From Macrocystis pyrifera (Eukaryota > Sar > Phaeophyceae > Laminariales > Laminariaceae): DNA of 64,000 nucleotides. The DNA lies in the NCBI GenBank assembly GCA_031763025.1, contig JASSKH010000002.1, forward strand, positions 13,261,468 through 13,325,467, given 5' to 3'. The notes beneath the pieces were generated by a model. That model was not told the origin of the DNA, did no database searches, and worked only from the letters and a program-made list of their open reading frames with translations. Below are positions 41,853-52,727 of the stretch, one piece after another. Within the stretch, counting starts at the first letter, position 1. Each line of letters opens with the position of its first letter. A program made the position numbers and the translations under genes.

Positions 41853-44005
41853 AAAAGGGCATTCGCCAAAATAGGCATATATAGGCCATTTGGGCCATTA
41901 ATAGGTACACTGCGCAGTATACCCCGGAAAAAGCTTCCTGGCGCCGACTGATATTTGGCCTGCGCTCCATCGAACCTACGAATGGCTCGAAAGGCCAAGG
42001 TACACCTATTACCAGCTATTCAACTTCTGTGTCACCTACTTTTTGGCTTCAATTGTACCTACAAATGGCTCCCATGAATCATTATTTCGCTACTGAAATA
42101 TAGACAGTCGGCCACACCAGATGCCGGGACTGTCAACCAACTGATCGTGCCTGTCAACAGAAACGCCCGAAAAGACTGCGGAAACAGCACGAACGCAGGT
42201 GATGCCGGGGACAAAACAGGTCCCCCATTCTTCTGGACTTCATACCAATACACGCATCCGAATTTCCTATATTTATCCGAGAAGCTCAGCTTGTCTCGTG
42301 TTCTTATGGTGCCCTAGTTCTTAACAAAGCTAGTGGCGGCACACTTGTGTGGTAAAATACTAGAAGAGTGTAGTTACTGTGTGAATTGCCCTGTTATCGA
42401 TTGACGCCTTTTACTTTCGCCGCCACACCTCATCATGCAGCAGCTCACGCCCACCCTACGCATCGTCGTTATTGCTTGTGTTTCTCAGCACCGCGATCAT
42501 GTCGTTAAACGATAAATATACAGTCATTAAACGCATGTGGCCCAAACGAAAAATATCAGAAGTGTGACCGCGGGCCTCCATCGGTAGGCTGTGTGCTCTG
42601 AATACACTCGCGTCCTACCGGCAATGGGACAGCACGCCACGCCGAGCGTACCTTGTGAACTCGCGCGAGACACAGGCCGAAACAACTAGAACTAAAACAC
42701 ATGAAAAACCCAAGTGCCATTGAGCCGAGAAGAAGAGAGGAAACATTTATGGCTGCCAATAGTTGGCACGAGTCGAAAGTCACCGCCTAAACACGATCGC
42801 GGTGCTGAGAAACACAGGCAGTAACGACGAAGAGTATACAAGGATGCTGTACTGAAAAAATACAATACGCATAGTGCAGTATATGCATGCATGAATACGT
42901 CCGTGAAGAGTAGGAGAATTTTTTGTGCATACGTGTCCAGAGTATTAGCATACGGTTAAGGGGGTCTGACTTACACAACCGTTGGCGCGGTCCGGGCCAA
43001 CGTTCCATAGCAAACATGGGTAAGTGAATACGCGATGACGATTGCGGGCTAGATCGGGGCCGGGCAAATTGCGGTTGGCCGCCTCTCTGTATCGGCAAGA
43101 AGAGTGGCTTCGTGGTGGTGGTGTTAGCTAGCTGGCTCGGCGCGGGCGACAGCGAGCAGTCAAACCATAGGGAGGGCCGGGCGTTGCAAGGCTTCGGAGC
43201 TTTCTCATGGTGAGACTGTTCGCATTGTGTTTATACGGCAGTTTTGGCAGGGCGTAGTAGCCCTAACCACTATTAATAGTAACAAGACAGCATACCACCA
43301 GTCGAGCATGATAACGTTAACGGGCATCATCTGTAATGAGCACGTCTAGCGTGGCGGCGGTGCCGACAACACCACTGCACCAGACATGATGTTAATGGTA
43401 AACGATGAGTGCACGTAGTGATGGGTCAGGCTTGGCGTGAGATGCTGCATGATGAGGCGTGGCGGCGAAAGTAAAAGGCGTCAAATCAATAACAGGGCAA
43501 TTCACACACTAACTACACTCTTCTAGTATCATACCACACAAGCGTGCCGCCACCAGCGCCGTTAAGAACTAGGGCACCATAAGAACACGGGACAAGCTGA
43601 GCTTCTCGGATAAATATAGGAAGTTCGGGTACGTGGATTGGTATGAAGTCCAGAAGAATGGGGGACCTGTTTTGTCCCCGGCATCACCTGCGTTCGTGCT
43701 GTTTCCGCAGTCTTTTCGGGCTTCCTGTTGACAGGCACGGTCAGCTGGTTGACAGTTCCGGCATCTGGTGTGGCCGACTGTCTATATTTCAGTAGCGAAA
43801 AAGTGATCGTTGGAGCCATTTGTAGGTACAGTTGAAGTCGAATAGCTGGTAATAGGTGTACCTTGGCCTTTTGAGCCATTCGTAGGTACGATGGATCGCA
43901 GGCCAAATATCAGGCGACACCAGGAAGCTTTTCCGAGGTATAATGCGCAGTGTACCTATTAGTGGCCCAAATGGCGTAGGTATACCTATTTTTGGCTAAT
44001 GCCCC
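41853..44005. mobile_element. DNA element with 600-bp terminal inverted repeats
   Basis: Left arm 41,853 to about 42,455; right arm about 43,420-44,005, reverse complement. Paired blocks include AAAAGGGCATTCGCCAAAAT with ATTTTTGGCTAATGCCCC, CAGTCGGCCACACCAGATGC with its complement, and CTTTTACTTTCGCCGCCACA with its complement. A further nested pair (42,462-42,501 with 42,793-42,833) lies in the 0.95-kb centre. No transposase is visible. The Pro/Thr-rich minus ORF in the right arm is not matched in the left. Non-autonomous foldback-like element likely. Confidence 0.75.
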
Positions 44006-44299
44006 AAAAAAGGATCCCGATAAGAGACACCATACGAAAGACGCATGAAGATCAACAGAATACTCGTGAAAAGGCTTCCTGCCACCCCCCTCTGCCTGTG
44101 GCTGAATAAAACATACCAGTACGTACACATATGTATGTACGAATACTCTAAGCAACTATTTATCAGTATGTACTTACTTTTAGACTACACCACGCCTGTC
44201 TAAAGCCAACAAACTAAGTTGGAAAAGAAATACCTCTGCTGAGTATTGCAGGTGTTGATTTTCGGCTATACGTAGCGCAGTCCTTGCTCTGGGTGAGCG

Positions 44300-45180
44300 T
44301 ATATAAATATAATTAATTTTCAGGATCCAGGGTCGGTGTTACTTGTTAGCACGACAAGCCCAAGCAGGCTGGTTTTCAGAGTCAGCAGCTGACCGCACAT
44401 GCGACGATGCAAAGCACGACTAGCCTGCAGCTCGCGGGCTTTTAGCGTCAGCACCTCGGGTGACGTACGCACGACGCGAGTAGACCGTACCACGAAGATA
44501 CGTATAATTCGTCACCAATGTCACGATTTGCCCTCATTCCGTCACCACCGATAGCTGCTGTGTCTTGACGGCTGTGACAACAAAAACACGTACGTATTAC
44601 TATTACTACTACAGTACTTCTGCTGCAGGTATCTTCTCTAATAAATAAAGCAAACTCGGGTTATTTTTTAAACGGCATGCGGACAGAGCAAAACATCATA
44701 ATACTGCTGTATGTTTCAGGAAAGCGAGCTTTGAGTGCGGGAGAAAGGGGAATCAATAGTAAAGGTCCTGCTCTGCTCGGCTGTTGTGCTGCTGCTCTGC
44801 TGCTGCTGCCGTACGGGTAGTGTGTTTGTAACTCTGCTGCCATGCTTTCCAGTTTTTTTTTTTTTCTGTTTTTTTGTGTGTTCGGTGTTTTGGCCCGCAT
44901 TCCAAGCAAACAAACCTACATCGTTCTTTTCGAAACTCGACATTGGGACAACGTGTAACAGAGCATCATAGGAAGGAGACAGGTCTTGCTCACAGGAAGG
45001 GTGAGGTCCTGCTCTGCTCTGTGTGGTGGTGGTGCTGCTAAGAGCTGTTGCTGATGGCTTCGCTGCGAGCGCCCAATCATTACTCTTCAGAGCCTCGGCC
45101 GACTCGGATCTGTAGATAGATTGTGTGTTAGTTTGTGTTCTATTTTTATGATGTATCTGGTACGATAAAATATCACGTTT
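44300..45180 (+). repeat. 0.9-kb repeat with TATA promoter, copy 2
   Basis: ATATAAATATAATTAATTTT, CCAGGGTCGGTGTTACTTG, GACTAGCCTGCAG, GGTGACGTACGCAC and a TTCGAAACTCGACATTGGGA tail. It is longer than copy 1 because it keeps the tail, also seen at 37,640. Confidence 0.75.
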
Positions 45181-45189
45181 GCTTGCGTA

Positions 45190-45777
45190 TTATTTGTCAC
45201 TAATGTTTGGCCGTGCGAGAGTCGCCCGAATATTGTTTTTACTCAGTTCGTTTTGGCTCTCATCATCATGCACTGATTGCTGTAACTGTTTTAGCTCTCC
45301 GCCAAGTCTCTGCAGCGAAGATATCAGGAGAAGCACTTGCACCCGTTGACAGACAGCAAATTTCTCTTGCCATGCTTTGACTGACTGTGACTCGGAAGTA
45401 TCACAGGTTCTAGTGTGGAACCCTTGGGGCTTTGACAGGGCGCGTTTGTCTTGCTTGACATGTCTCCTGATATATTTGCTTCTGTATGATATACGTACAC
45501 GTTCCGGCTCCAATTTCGCTAATACGTTTTGAATGTTTCTCGCGTAGTTTACTATTTTTTCGATACTGCTGTTTGGCGGTTGTTGCCGTGTGCTCTGCCT
45601 GTAAAAACGCCCTCGGTGACCCCGACGAAAGAACGGTCGCCGATGACGACTTCGGCGAGCGGGGGGCGCGGAGAGGCGTTGTCCCGGGCACGGCTCGCCC
45701 TCTCCCCGGGAGCGGGGAGGGATATCCTCGACACTGGATAGTGATAAACCAATCCACACTACTTCGGAGATAATAAT
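45190..45777 (-). CDS. Unassigned open frame, about 195 codons, no ATG
   Basis: The frame follows a TTCGATTTTAG that could be a splice acceptor (about 45,815) and reads into IEKIVNYARNIQNVLAKLEP, RSKYIRRHVKQDKRALSKPQ and LQRLGGELKQLQQSVHDDES. Charged, amphipathic helices dominate from the middle on; the first 60 residues are Arg/Pro-rich and less convincing. No repeat in the window matches it. A coiled-coil-type protein or exon of unknown function is possible. Confidence 0.3.
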   Translation of the reverse strand: MIISEVVWIGLSLSSVEDIPPRSRGEGEPCPGQRLSAPPARRSRHRRPFFRRGHRGRFYRQSTRQQPPNSSIEKIVNYARNIQNVLAKLEPERVRISYRSKYIRRHVKQDKRALSKPQGFHTRTCDTSESQSVKAWQEKFAVCQRVQVLLLISSLQRLGGELKQLQQSVHDDESQNELSKNNIRATLARPNISDK

Positions 45778-45997
45778 TTCCACACTAATTCCAAGACAAC
45801 GTTTTCCACACTAAAATCGAAATACATTTTTTCAAAAAGTCGAACGAAAGTAAAAAAAGAGTCCCCGAATTTCGAGACAGATTCGAAAAACATCCAAACT
45901 GAGCGAGATAGCCGCTCATGCTCTACACCCAAGATAAAAAGTTCCAAAAAATCAAAATCTCAAAAAAATAAAACCTAAAATATACAAAGGAGTGTTG

Positions 45998-46075
45998 TCG
46001 TGTACGAGGTACTAGTTCCGCGGGAGGGCGCTCGACAGACAAGCGCAGACACGTGAGTTCGAATCCCACTTGAAT
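45998..46075 (+). tRNA. Degenerate tRNA-like sequence
   Basis: GAGTTCGAATCCCAC at about 46,055-46,069 is a good B box/T-loop. CTAGTTCCGCGGGAGGGCGC upstream resembles a D-arm. GCGCT and AGCGC could pair around a nine-base loop, but a normal anticodon stem and an acceptor stem do not form. It is a pseudo-tRNA or the head of a tRNA-derived SINE, not a working tRNA. Confidence 0.3.
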
Positions 46076-46082
46076 TATAATT

Positions 46083-46345
46083 GCAATTTTTTGGGGCGGT
46101 GGGTAATTATTGTTTTGGTACATGCGTATTTTAGTGCATTTTTTTTTTTTCGTTTGGTTGGTACAGCAATTGTATGGCTTTGGGTATTACATATTTCATC
46201 GTACAGAAGTACTTGGGCAGAACATTGCGGGTTGGTGGGTCTGTTGGTGGATTTGTCGATGGTTCGTGGGCGGGTGTGTAGGTGGGTCGGTCGGTTCGTA
46301 CGTGAATTAATGCTTTCTTCGTGCATGTGGGTAGTGACCCTGTGA
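46083..46345 (-). repeat. Inverted single copy of the 330-bp family
   Basis: GGGTATTACATATTTCATCG, GGTGGGTCGGTCGGTTCGTA and GCTTTCTTCGTGCATGTGGG are the reverse complement of blocks in 35,468-36,450. Confidence 0.85.
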
Positions 46346-46574
46346 TTTTTTTATAATTAAATGTTTGTCCGCTACTATACCGGCCCGTTTTGGCATACTT
46401 CAGAATATCACTGCGGTTTACAGAAACATTTCATAATGCAAGCCGTGTCTTTACACGAACCAAGTACAAACATAGGAAAACAGTAGATAGATACACCAAG
46501 TATTCAGTCATGTCAATCTGGGCCGTTATTTCATGCGTCACCGTCGTTATAGTTGTAACACGACGACTACGACG

Positions 46575-47015
46575 GGAACTCAACTACTGCTGCTATCGAA
46601 ATCGCGGCCGCCCAACAACTATACGACATTTATTTCCATAACCGTTGTTGCTGGCACTGCTGCCTTCCCCCTCGTACCGAACCCTCCTCCAGTCAAAATC
46701 ACCCCCATGCCACTACTCAACCTTGGCCCCGTACTGCTGTAAATAGTGCCTGGAATTACCCTGTTTTGTTGTTCGCGGCGTTTAAACCTCATTCTTGCGT
46801 CATCCGCTCATCGGTCACATTGTTAACGCTGCCAAGATAGTATTTCCGTTTCTTACACAAATACAACTTCGTTTGGTTGGCTGTCTATAGGCTATTGCCC
46901 CAAGTGCAGCATATGACTGCAATAATTGGCGGATTAGCCCAAAGACAACCAATCGAAGTCGTATTGGTACAAGAAACGACTCCATCTTACTACTACTCCG
47001 AAGGAGAGCTTTGTA
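46575..47015 (+). mobile_element. 3' fragment of the OTU element, copy C
   Basis: Carries CATCGAAATCACGGCC-like sequence (here TATCGAAATCGCGGCC), the CATAACCGTTGTTGCTGGCA segment, the hairpin (46,848-46,977) and a CTCCGAAGGAGAGCTTTGTA end. Only the last part of the OTU exon is present. It has diverged more from A and B than they have from each other. Confidence 0.7.
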
Positions 47016-47044
47016 TTCTATATAGCTGCGGCTGTATTTGTCGT

Positions 47045-47975
47045 TGGAAATATGTATACGTATATTTGTCAAATTTTCGTACTTTTGCCAACTTTTCTCT
47101 TCGCACGAGCACTTTTAGGCAACACAGTAAGTACACGGACACGGGAAGCCCTGCCGGACACATTGGTCTAGGTCTCGGCGCGATCCGTGCACTCTGAAGC
47201 GCGTGGCAGGCGCTTAATTTTTTTTTTCCGGCGGGAGTGGATAAGACGATTTCCCTGGTTTCGGTAAAGAGGCCTTATTTTGTACGCACGTATATCGGTA
47301 CATTGTCATGCTCTCTGTTCTCTCCCCCCGGCTCTCATGAGAGCTGTGAGCACACAGCTCAGGCATATATCAGGAACACAACAGACAACATGCACAGATC
47401 CCATCGTTCTAACGCTGCCGCCCACACGCCGTGCGTGTTCGACACGCCCATATGCGCGTGTTGCTGTGGTTGGCTGTGTCTGTCAGAGCCTGTCGTCCGC
47501 ATTCCATCGTCTGCCATATATTTTTTTATCCGTATGTACCCAGGATGACGTACAAAAATATCCCATACATACATTTTTTTTGGGTTGTTGCACGGAGCAC
47601 GGACCACCGCCTAGAGAACAATACCCACAGCAGTGCCCAGAGCGTGCTCACCTCCAGCTTCCTACAGCACCACAACCAACCCTGCTGCCCAGCAGCAGCA
47701 GTGAGCACACCTTGCGCGTATGGATGATCGTACTGCGGCTCATTCGTACAGCAGCGTTCGTAATATACTTACAGCAGTACATACAGTAGTTCTGATTGCA
47801 GTGTGTCCTACATTGCTGATCGATAGATCCTAGAGCCAGCTGAAAGGGGATCAGTACACGTACGTTCCTCGCGTTGCATTTTACAGCAGTACTGCTGAAT
47901 ATGCAGTCGTACCTGTACAAGCTACTCTACTGCTGTCGGATATCGTGCAAAGTGTTTTAGATTGCGTAAAAAACA
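47045..47975 (+). repeat. 1-kb repeat with TTTTGTCAACTTTTCTCTTC head, copy 2
   Basis: Direct, diverged copy of 36,545-37,620 with TTTTGCCAACTTTTCTCTTC, CTCGGCGCGATCCGTGCACT and GCCGCCCACACGCCGTGCGT. Confidence 0.85.
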
Positions 47976-48204
47976 CGACATGCCAGTTGTACGAGCGCTG
48001 TTCTAGCGTATAGGTTTAAACTGCACTTGCTGGATAACATTTTCGTTTCCGAGGTTCGCCTCGCACCATCCTTTTGACTATTTTTGTGCCAGAACTACAA
48101 CAGAGTACTACAGTAATAATAATACATTCGTCCACTCCTTGCTTTTCTGAACGTATAATATGATAGAGTACATGTTACTTGTGTGTTTTAGTCCAAATTA
48201 AAGA

Positions 48205-49130
48205 GTTTGGGCGGCGCGCTTGCGTGTGGCGTGCGTTCATACCTCAACATTTCACAGCTACTCCGAATACTTGGGAGTAAAGCAAAGTATGTTCGAGAAA
48301 ATGCTGCTGCTATTACCGTAGGTACTTCGTACACTCGCAGTATTTCGGGGTTTTTGTACTCGAGATACTGCGAGTACTCGCAGTATTTTGAGGTTCTGTA
48401 GATACTATTGCGTATACTTTCTTCGGGCTCGCACTAATGCGGGGTTCGCTACTGCTGCTGGCATGGATACCGCCTGTTGTGCTTCAACTATCTCGGGGTT
48501 CTGTACCGCGGGTACTACCAGTATACCAGTAAGTACTAGTCTATAGCAGTATTTCGTCCATTGGTAGTGTTCGTACTGCTGCTTCTTCTGCGAGACTCAG
48601 TACTCGCAGTAATGAAATACCCTCAATATATGCCCAGTATACTTCGAGTATGAATTATACTTCAACCGTTTGTGCGCCGTGTCGACAAGTCTCAGGCCCA
48701 GCGTTCGGCACAAAACACACCCAGATAGTCCCACACGAGTGGGAGTTGGAGCAAACTACTTTCGCTGGAGACAACTTGAGCACTCAAAGCAGTCTGCCAG
48801 TATTTCGGTATAATATTATGCATGACTGCGAATGCTCTCAGTATCTCGAGGTTATGTACTGTGCGCATATATTGCCTTTACCCCAAGTATTTATGTCGTG
48901 TTTCGATACTACTGCGGGTACATACTTCAAGCAACCTGTATTCTCGGGGTTCGGTACTGCTCACACTCTCATTACTCTCAGTATTTGGGCCTTCTCAGTA
49001 CTCGCAGTATAGTTTTGCCGCCTGTATTCCAATACTCTCAGTACTCGGACTACGATTTGTTCTCGAGCATTTACCTGTGAAACCTTGATATTATACCCTG
49101 AGCACCAAGAAACATTTATTTTGGGGGAAC
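48205..49130 (+). repeat. 0.9-kb inverted pair, right copy
   Basis: Reverse complement of 38,230-39,115: GCGTGTGGCGTGCGTTCATA, GAGATACTGCGAGTACTCGC, CGTGTCGACAAGTCTCAGGC and GAGCATTTACCTGTGA. It ends against the long TATG tract. Confidence 0.85.
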
Positions 49131-49148
49131 ATATATATTGTAGTACCA

Positions 49149-49426
49149 GTATGTATGTATGTATGTATGTATGTATGTATGTATGTATGTATGTATGTAT
49201 GTATGTATGTATGTATGTATGTATGTATGTATGTATGTATGTATGTATGTATGTATGTATGTATGTATGTATGTATGTATGTATGTATGTATGTATGTAT
49301 GTATGTATGTATGTATGTATGTATGTATGTATGTATGTATGTATGTATGTATGTATGTATGTATGTATGTATGTATGTATGTATGTATGTATGTATGTAT
49401 GTATGTATGTATGTATGTATGTATGT
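49149..49426 (+). repeat. TATG microsatellite, about 69 units
   Basis: Perfect TATG repeat. Plus-strand Met-Tyr-Val-Cys and minus-strand His-Thr-Tyr-Ile frames are artefacts, including the long minus frame at 49,116-50,159. Confidence 0.99.
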
Positions 49427-49852
49427 GCTGCACCTTATTACTCAGCCGGTCACAAAGTATTATGGCGCAACCTCGACCTCGCGCAACTTTTATGTACTTA
49501 CGAATTAATCGCCGCGAGTCAGCTGGATCAATATATCTCAACTTACCGATATAGATACAACTATAATTACGATTTTTGAGGTCGTTGTCACTTGCTGGCT
49601 CTTGGCAGACAGACCGACTGATAGACAGCTCTTCGCAAACAGCCCTTCTTCTTTGAAACAGCCGAACAGCCAAACAACCTTTCTTCCTTCTTTGAAACAG
49701 CCGAACAGCCAAACAACCTTTCTTCTTTCTTCTTCGCCAAACAGCCAAACAACCTTTTCTTCTTTCTTCTTCCGCAAACTGCCAACCAATAGACAGCTCT
49801 TCGCACGGCGCCCAAAAGAGGCGTCTCGCCTTCGACGAACGGCATAGATAGG

Positions 49853-50231
49853 TGCAGCTGTCGGCGGCCAAGCTGCAGCAGTCTGCTGCTGTCGGTGGCG
49901 AACCTGCTGGTGCTGCAACCCCCGCCTCTCCCTTCTCCACGCCCCCTAAGCTCACCTCCCTCTCGTCGAGAGGCGCGTGGTCCTCGCCCTCTGGCAAGAG
50001 AGCGGCAACGACAACGACCGACCTGGTGCCGGCTGTTGTTTGCGACCAGTGCACGGACCAGCACTTGGTCAAGAACTCCGCGCCTGGTGGCAAAAACGTG
50101 GCCTTCGCCACCTGCAAGGATCCCACGTGCGTGGTGGCGGGATCATCCTGACAGGGCAACCGACTGCGAGTTCTGTGCTCGCCCGATCAAGGAAGGGACT
50201 GTCTCGTACTCCCTCGAGACTGCTGACAGTG
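49853..50231 (+). pseudogene. Cysteine-rich (zinc-finger-like) exon, copy B
   Basis: The open frame contains PAGAATPASPFSTPP, VPAVVCDQCTDQHLVKNSAP and FATCKDPTCVV in one frame; CEFCARPIKEGTVSYSLE follows in another. The C-x2-C, C-x4-C and C-x2-C pattern agrees with copy A. GTGAGT follows directly. Unknown family; zinc binding is inferred from cysteine spacing. Confidence 0.45.
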
Positions 50232-50785
50232 GTGAGTGTCTTACGTCTATTGTGCATGCTGTATGTTGCCACGTCTTTTAAGGGTTTTCAATTGCCTTTT
50301 TGCATACAAACCTACGTCAAAGCGTTTTTTTTTTTTTACTCATCCATGCTCGTTCTTTCCCCATCGTGCGTTGGGTCGGCTCCTCTTACACACAGTGCAC
50401 GCGAACGCGCACATGCACAACTGTTTGCGGGACGTGAAGCACACGATTTCTGTGTGTACATGTTTTGGTGACCCCACGTACTCATTTTGCTCGTTTTCGG
50501 CTGCCGCTGCTGCTGCTGCTGCTGTCAGCGCCACGCCATGAGTGCTGCTGCTGCTGTGCACCTGCTTATCCGGTGCACTCGCTGCTGTCGTAGTGCTGGT
50601 GCGTTGTTGCCGTGCTGTGCACCTGCTGCTCCTGTGCACTTGCTGCTGCCGTATGTAGTGCTGCTGCTTTGTTGCCGTGCATCATGCTGGAAGCGTACAT
50701 ATTTTCGGATCGTCAATTCCGTAGGATTTGCGATGGCGGCATACCAGGGTACATACTTTTTTTCTTCCTTATTTTCACATCGTTG

Positions 50786-50842
<57 letters not shown>

Positions 50843-51890
50843 CAACGCTGTGGCGATTCGTTGCAGCTTCTGCTGCTGCTAATGCTGTAGCTGCTTCTGC
50901 TGCTGCTGCTGCAAATGCTGCCGCAATATCCACTGAATGTTCGTATGTACTCGGATTACTGTTTTTCTTGGTCGTTTTTGTACCCAAATGGTTCCTTTTG
51001 ATACGTGAAAAAATATTTTTTGTCGTTTTGCTCCTGCATTTTGCGTACGTACTGCAATTTCTCGTTTTTGGCTTGGTTATTTTCATCTATATCGTTGCTA
51101 TGCTGCTGCTGTGGTGCTGCTGCGTTGTTGCCGTACATCATGCTGCACTTGTGTGTGTACATATTTCGGTATCGTCAATGAAATTCCGTAGGTTTTGCGA
51201 TTGCGGCATACCAGGGTACATACTTTTTTTCCTCCTTATTTTCATATCGTTGCTATGCTGCTGCTGCCAACGCGGATTATAGTTTTTATTGGCCATTTTT
51301 GTACCCAAATGGCTTTTTTGATACTTACGTTTTCTCGTAATTCGTATTGTTGCTATGCTGCTGCGTTGTTGCCGTACAGCATGCGGAGGTGGGTCTATAG
51401 TGAGGTACGAAAAATACTTTTCGAACGGCCTCGGGGTACATACTTTTTTTCTCCCTTCTTTTCATATCGTTGCTACGCTGCTGCTGCCAACGCTGTGGCG
51501 ATCCGTTGCTGCTTCTGCTGCTGCTGTTGCTCTGCTTTTAGTGCTGCCGCAATATTCACTGAATGTTTGTATGTACTCGGATAATTGTGTTTCCTGGTCG
51601 TTTTGTGGCGCTGCTGTGTTGTTGCCGTACATCATGCTGGACATGATTTGTGTGTCTATTACACTTAAACTTGTGCGTGTGTACATATTTCTGTATCGTC
51701 AATGATTGTTTTTGTGGTGCTGCTGCGTTGTTGCCGTACATCATGCTGGACGTGATTTGTGTGTGTACTGTACTACACTTGTGCGTCTACATATTTCTGT
51801 ATCGTCAATGAAATTACGTACTTGCTGCTTCTGCTGCTGCTGCTGCCGTCGTATAGCAAGCGATTACGTACTGCTGTTGTGCCGCTGTAA
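50232..51890 (+). repeat. Intron-like region of copy B
   Basis: GCT tracts at about 50,500-50,530 and 50,788-50,845, then tandem units with CATATCGTTGCTATGCTGC, GTACATCATGCTGCACTTGT and GTACCCAAATGGTTCC as in copy A. Ends near GTGCCGCTGTAAG. Confidence 0.75.
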
Positions 51891-51903
51891 GAGTAGTACA
51901 AAT

Positions 51904-52506
51904 AATGAACTCTGCCCCCGCCCCCCCCCCCCCCCCCTCCCCCGCCATTCCCTGCACGCCACTCCCGCCCCGCGCACCCTATATGTTTACTTCGACCAGG
52001 TCCGTGGCAAGTGCTACAACTGCCGCCTAACGGACTCCACCATCAAAGACGGAGACATCATCATCAACCGCAAAAAGACTCTCTTCCATTTCGCCTGCTC
52101 CAGGGCTTCGCGGAATTCCGAAGCAGTACGCCAAGCAGACTGTCGCCATCCAGGACGAACGAAAGGAAACAAATTGTTTCCCACATTTCCCAAAATCACG
52201 ATTATTTCTTCCTACACATATCCAACGGGTTCAACAGCGAACAGATCCACATTATGGGCCTCCCGCCTCGTTACTACAGCATCCTGGAAGACTATTTACA
52301 TATCATGTCTCATCCAAACTCCTATGCTGGTTACATCGAAATCACGGCCGCCCAGCAACTATACCAGGTACAACATTTCCATAACCGTTGTCGTTGCCGG
52401 CACTGCTGCTTTCTCTCCTGTCCCAAACCTTCCTTTAAACAACAGCCTGTATGTTGTATATCATCCACATGCCAAGCACTACTACTCCACTCTCTCCCCA
52501 CACTGA
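51904..52506 (+). pseudogene. OTU-like cysteine protease exon, copy B
   Basis: Starts MNSAP after a C-rich tract. Carries TLFHFACSRAS, SNGFNSEQIHIMGLPPRYYS, EDYLHIMSHPNSYAGYIEI and, in another frame, SLYVVYHPHAKHYYSTLSPH. HYYSTL fits the OTU catalytic His strand better than copy A does. A TATACCAGGTACA at about 52,362 replaces TATATACA of copy A. The domain is spread over frames, so this copy looks inactive. Confidence 0.5.
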
Positions 52507-52727
52507 TGAAATATGTTATTCTTATTATTAGACGAATGTCATTCTTACTCTTGCGTCACCCGATCTTACGTTTCACATTACATTAATAAATAAACGCGAT
52601 TATTACATCCTTCACCGTTTCTTACACAAATACATTTAGTTTGGTTGGCTTTGGGCTATGTCGCCAATTAATTGCAGATTTATGTACACGAAACGACGGA
52701 ATACCCACTCCGAAGGAAAGCCTTGTA

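Larger units (their letters stand above)
49551..52727 (+). mobile_element. OTU-bearing repeat element, copy B
   Basis: Same order of parts as copy A: diverged TATAGATA box, GTCACTTGCTGGCTCTTGG leader, AACAGCCAAACAACC repeats (three here), cysteine-rich exon, GTGAGT donor at 50,232, a shorter repeat-filled intron, OTU-like exon, AATAAA, hairpin remnant and a CCGAAGGAAAGCCTTGTA end. It is about 0.6 kb shorter than A, mostly in the intron. Frames are interrupted. Confidence 0.65.

Noticed and set aside
49116-50159. Long minus ORF of about 347 codons rich in His-Thr-Tyr-Ile
   Set aside because: Its C-terminal half is the TATG tract read backwards; no conserved domain.
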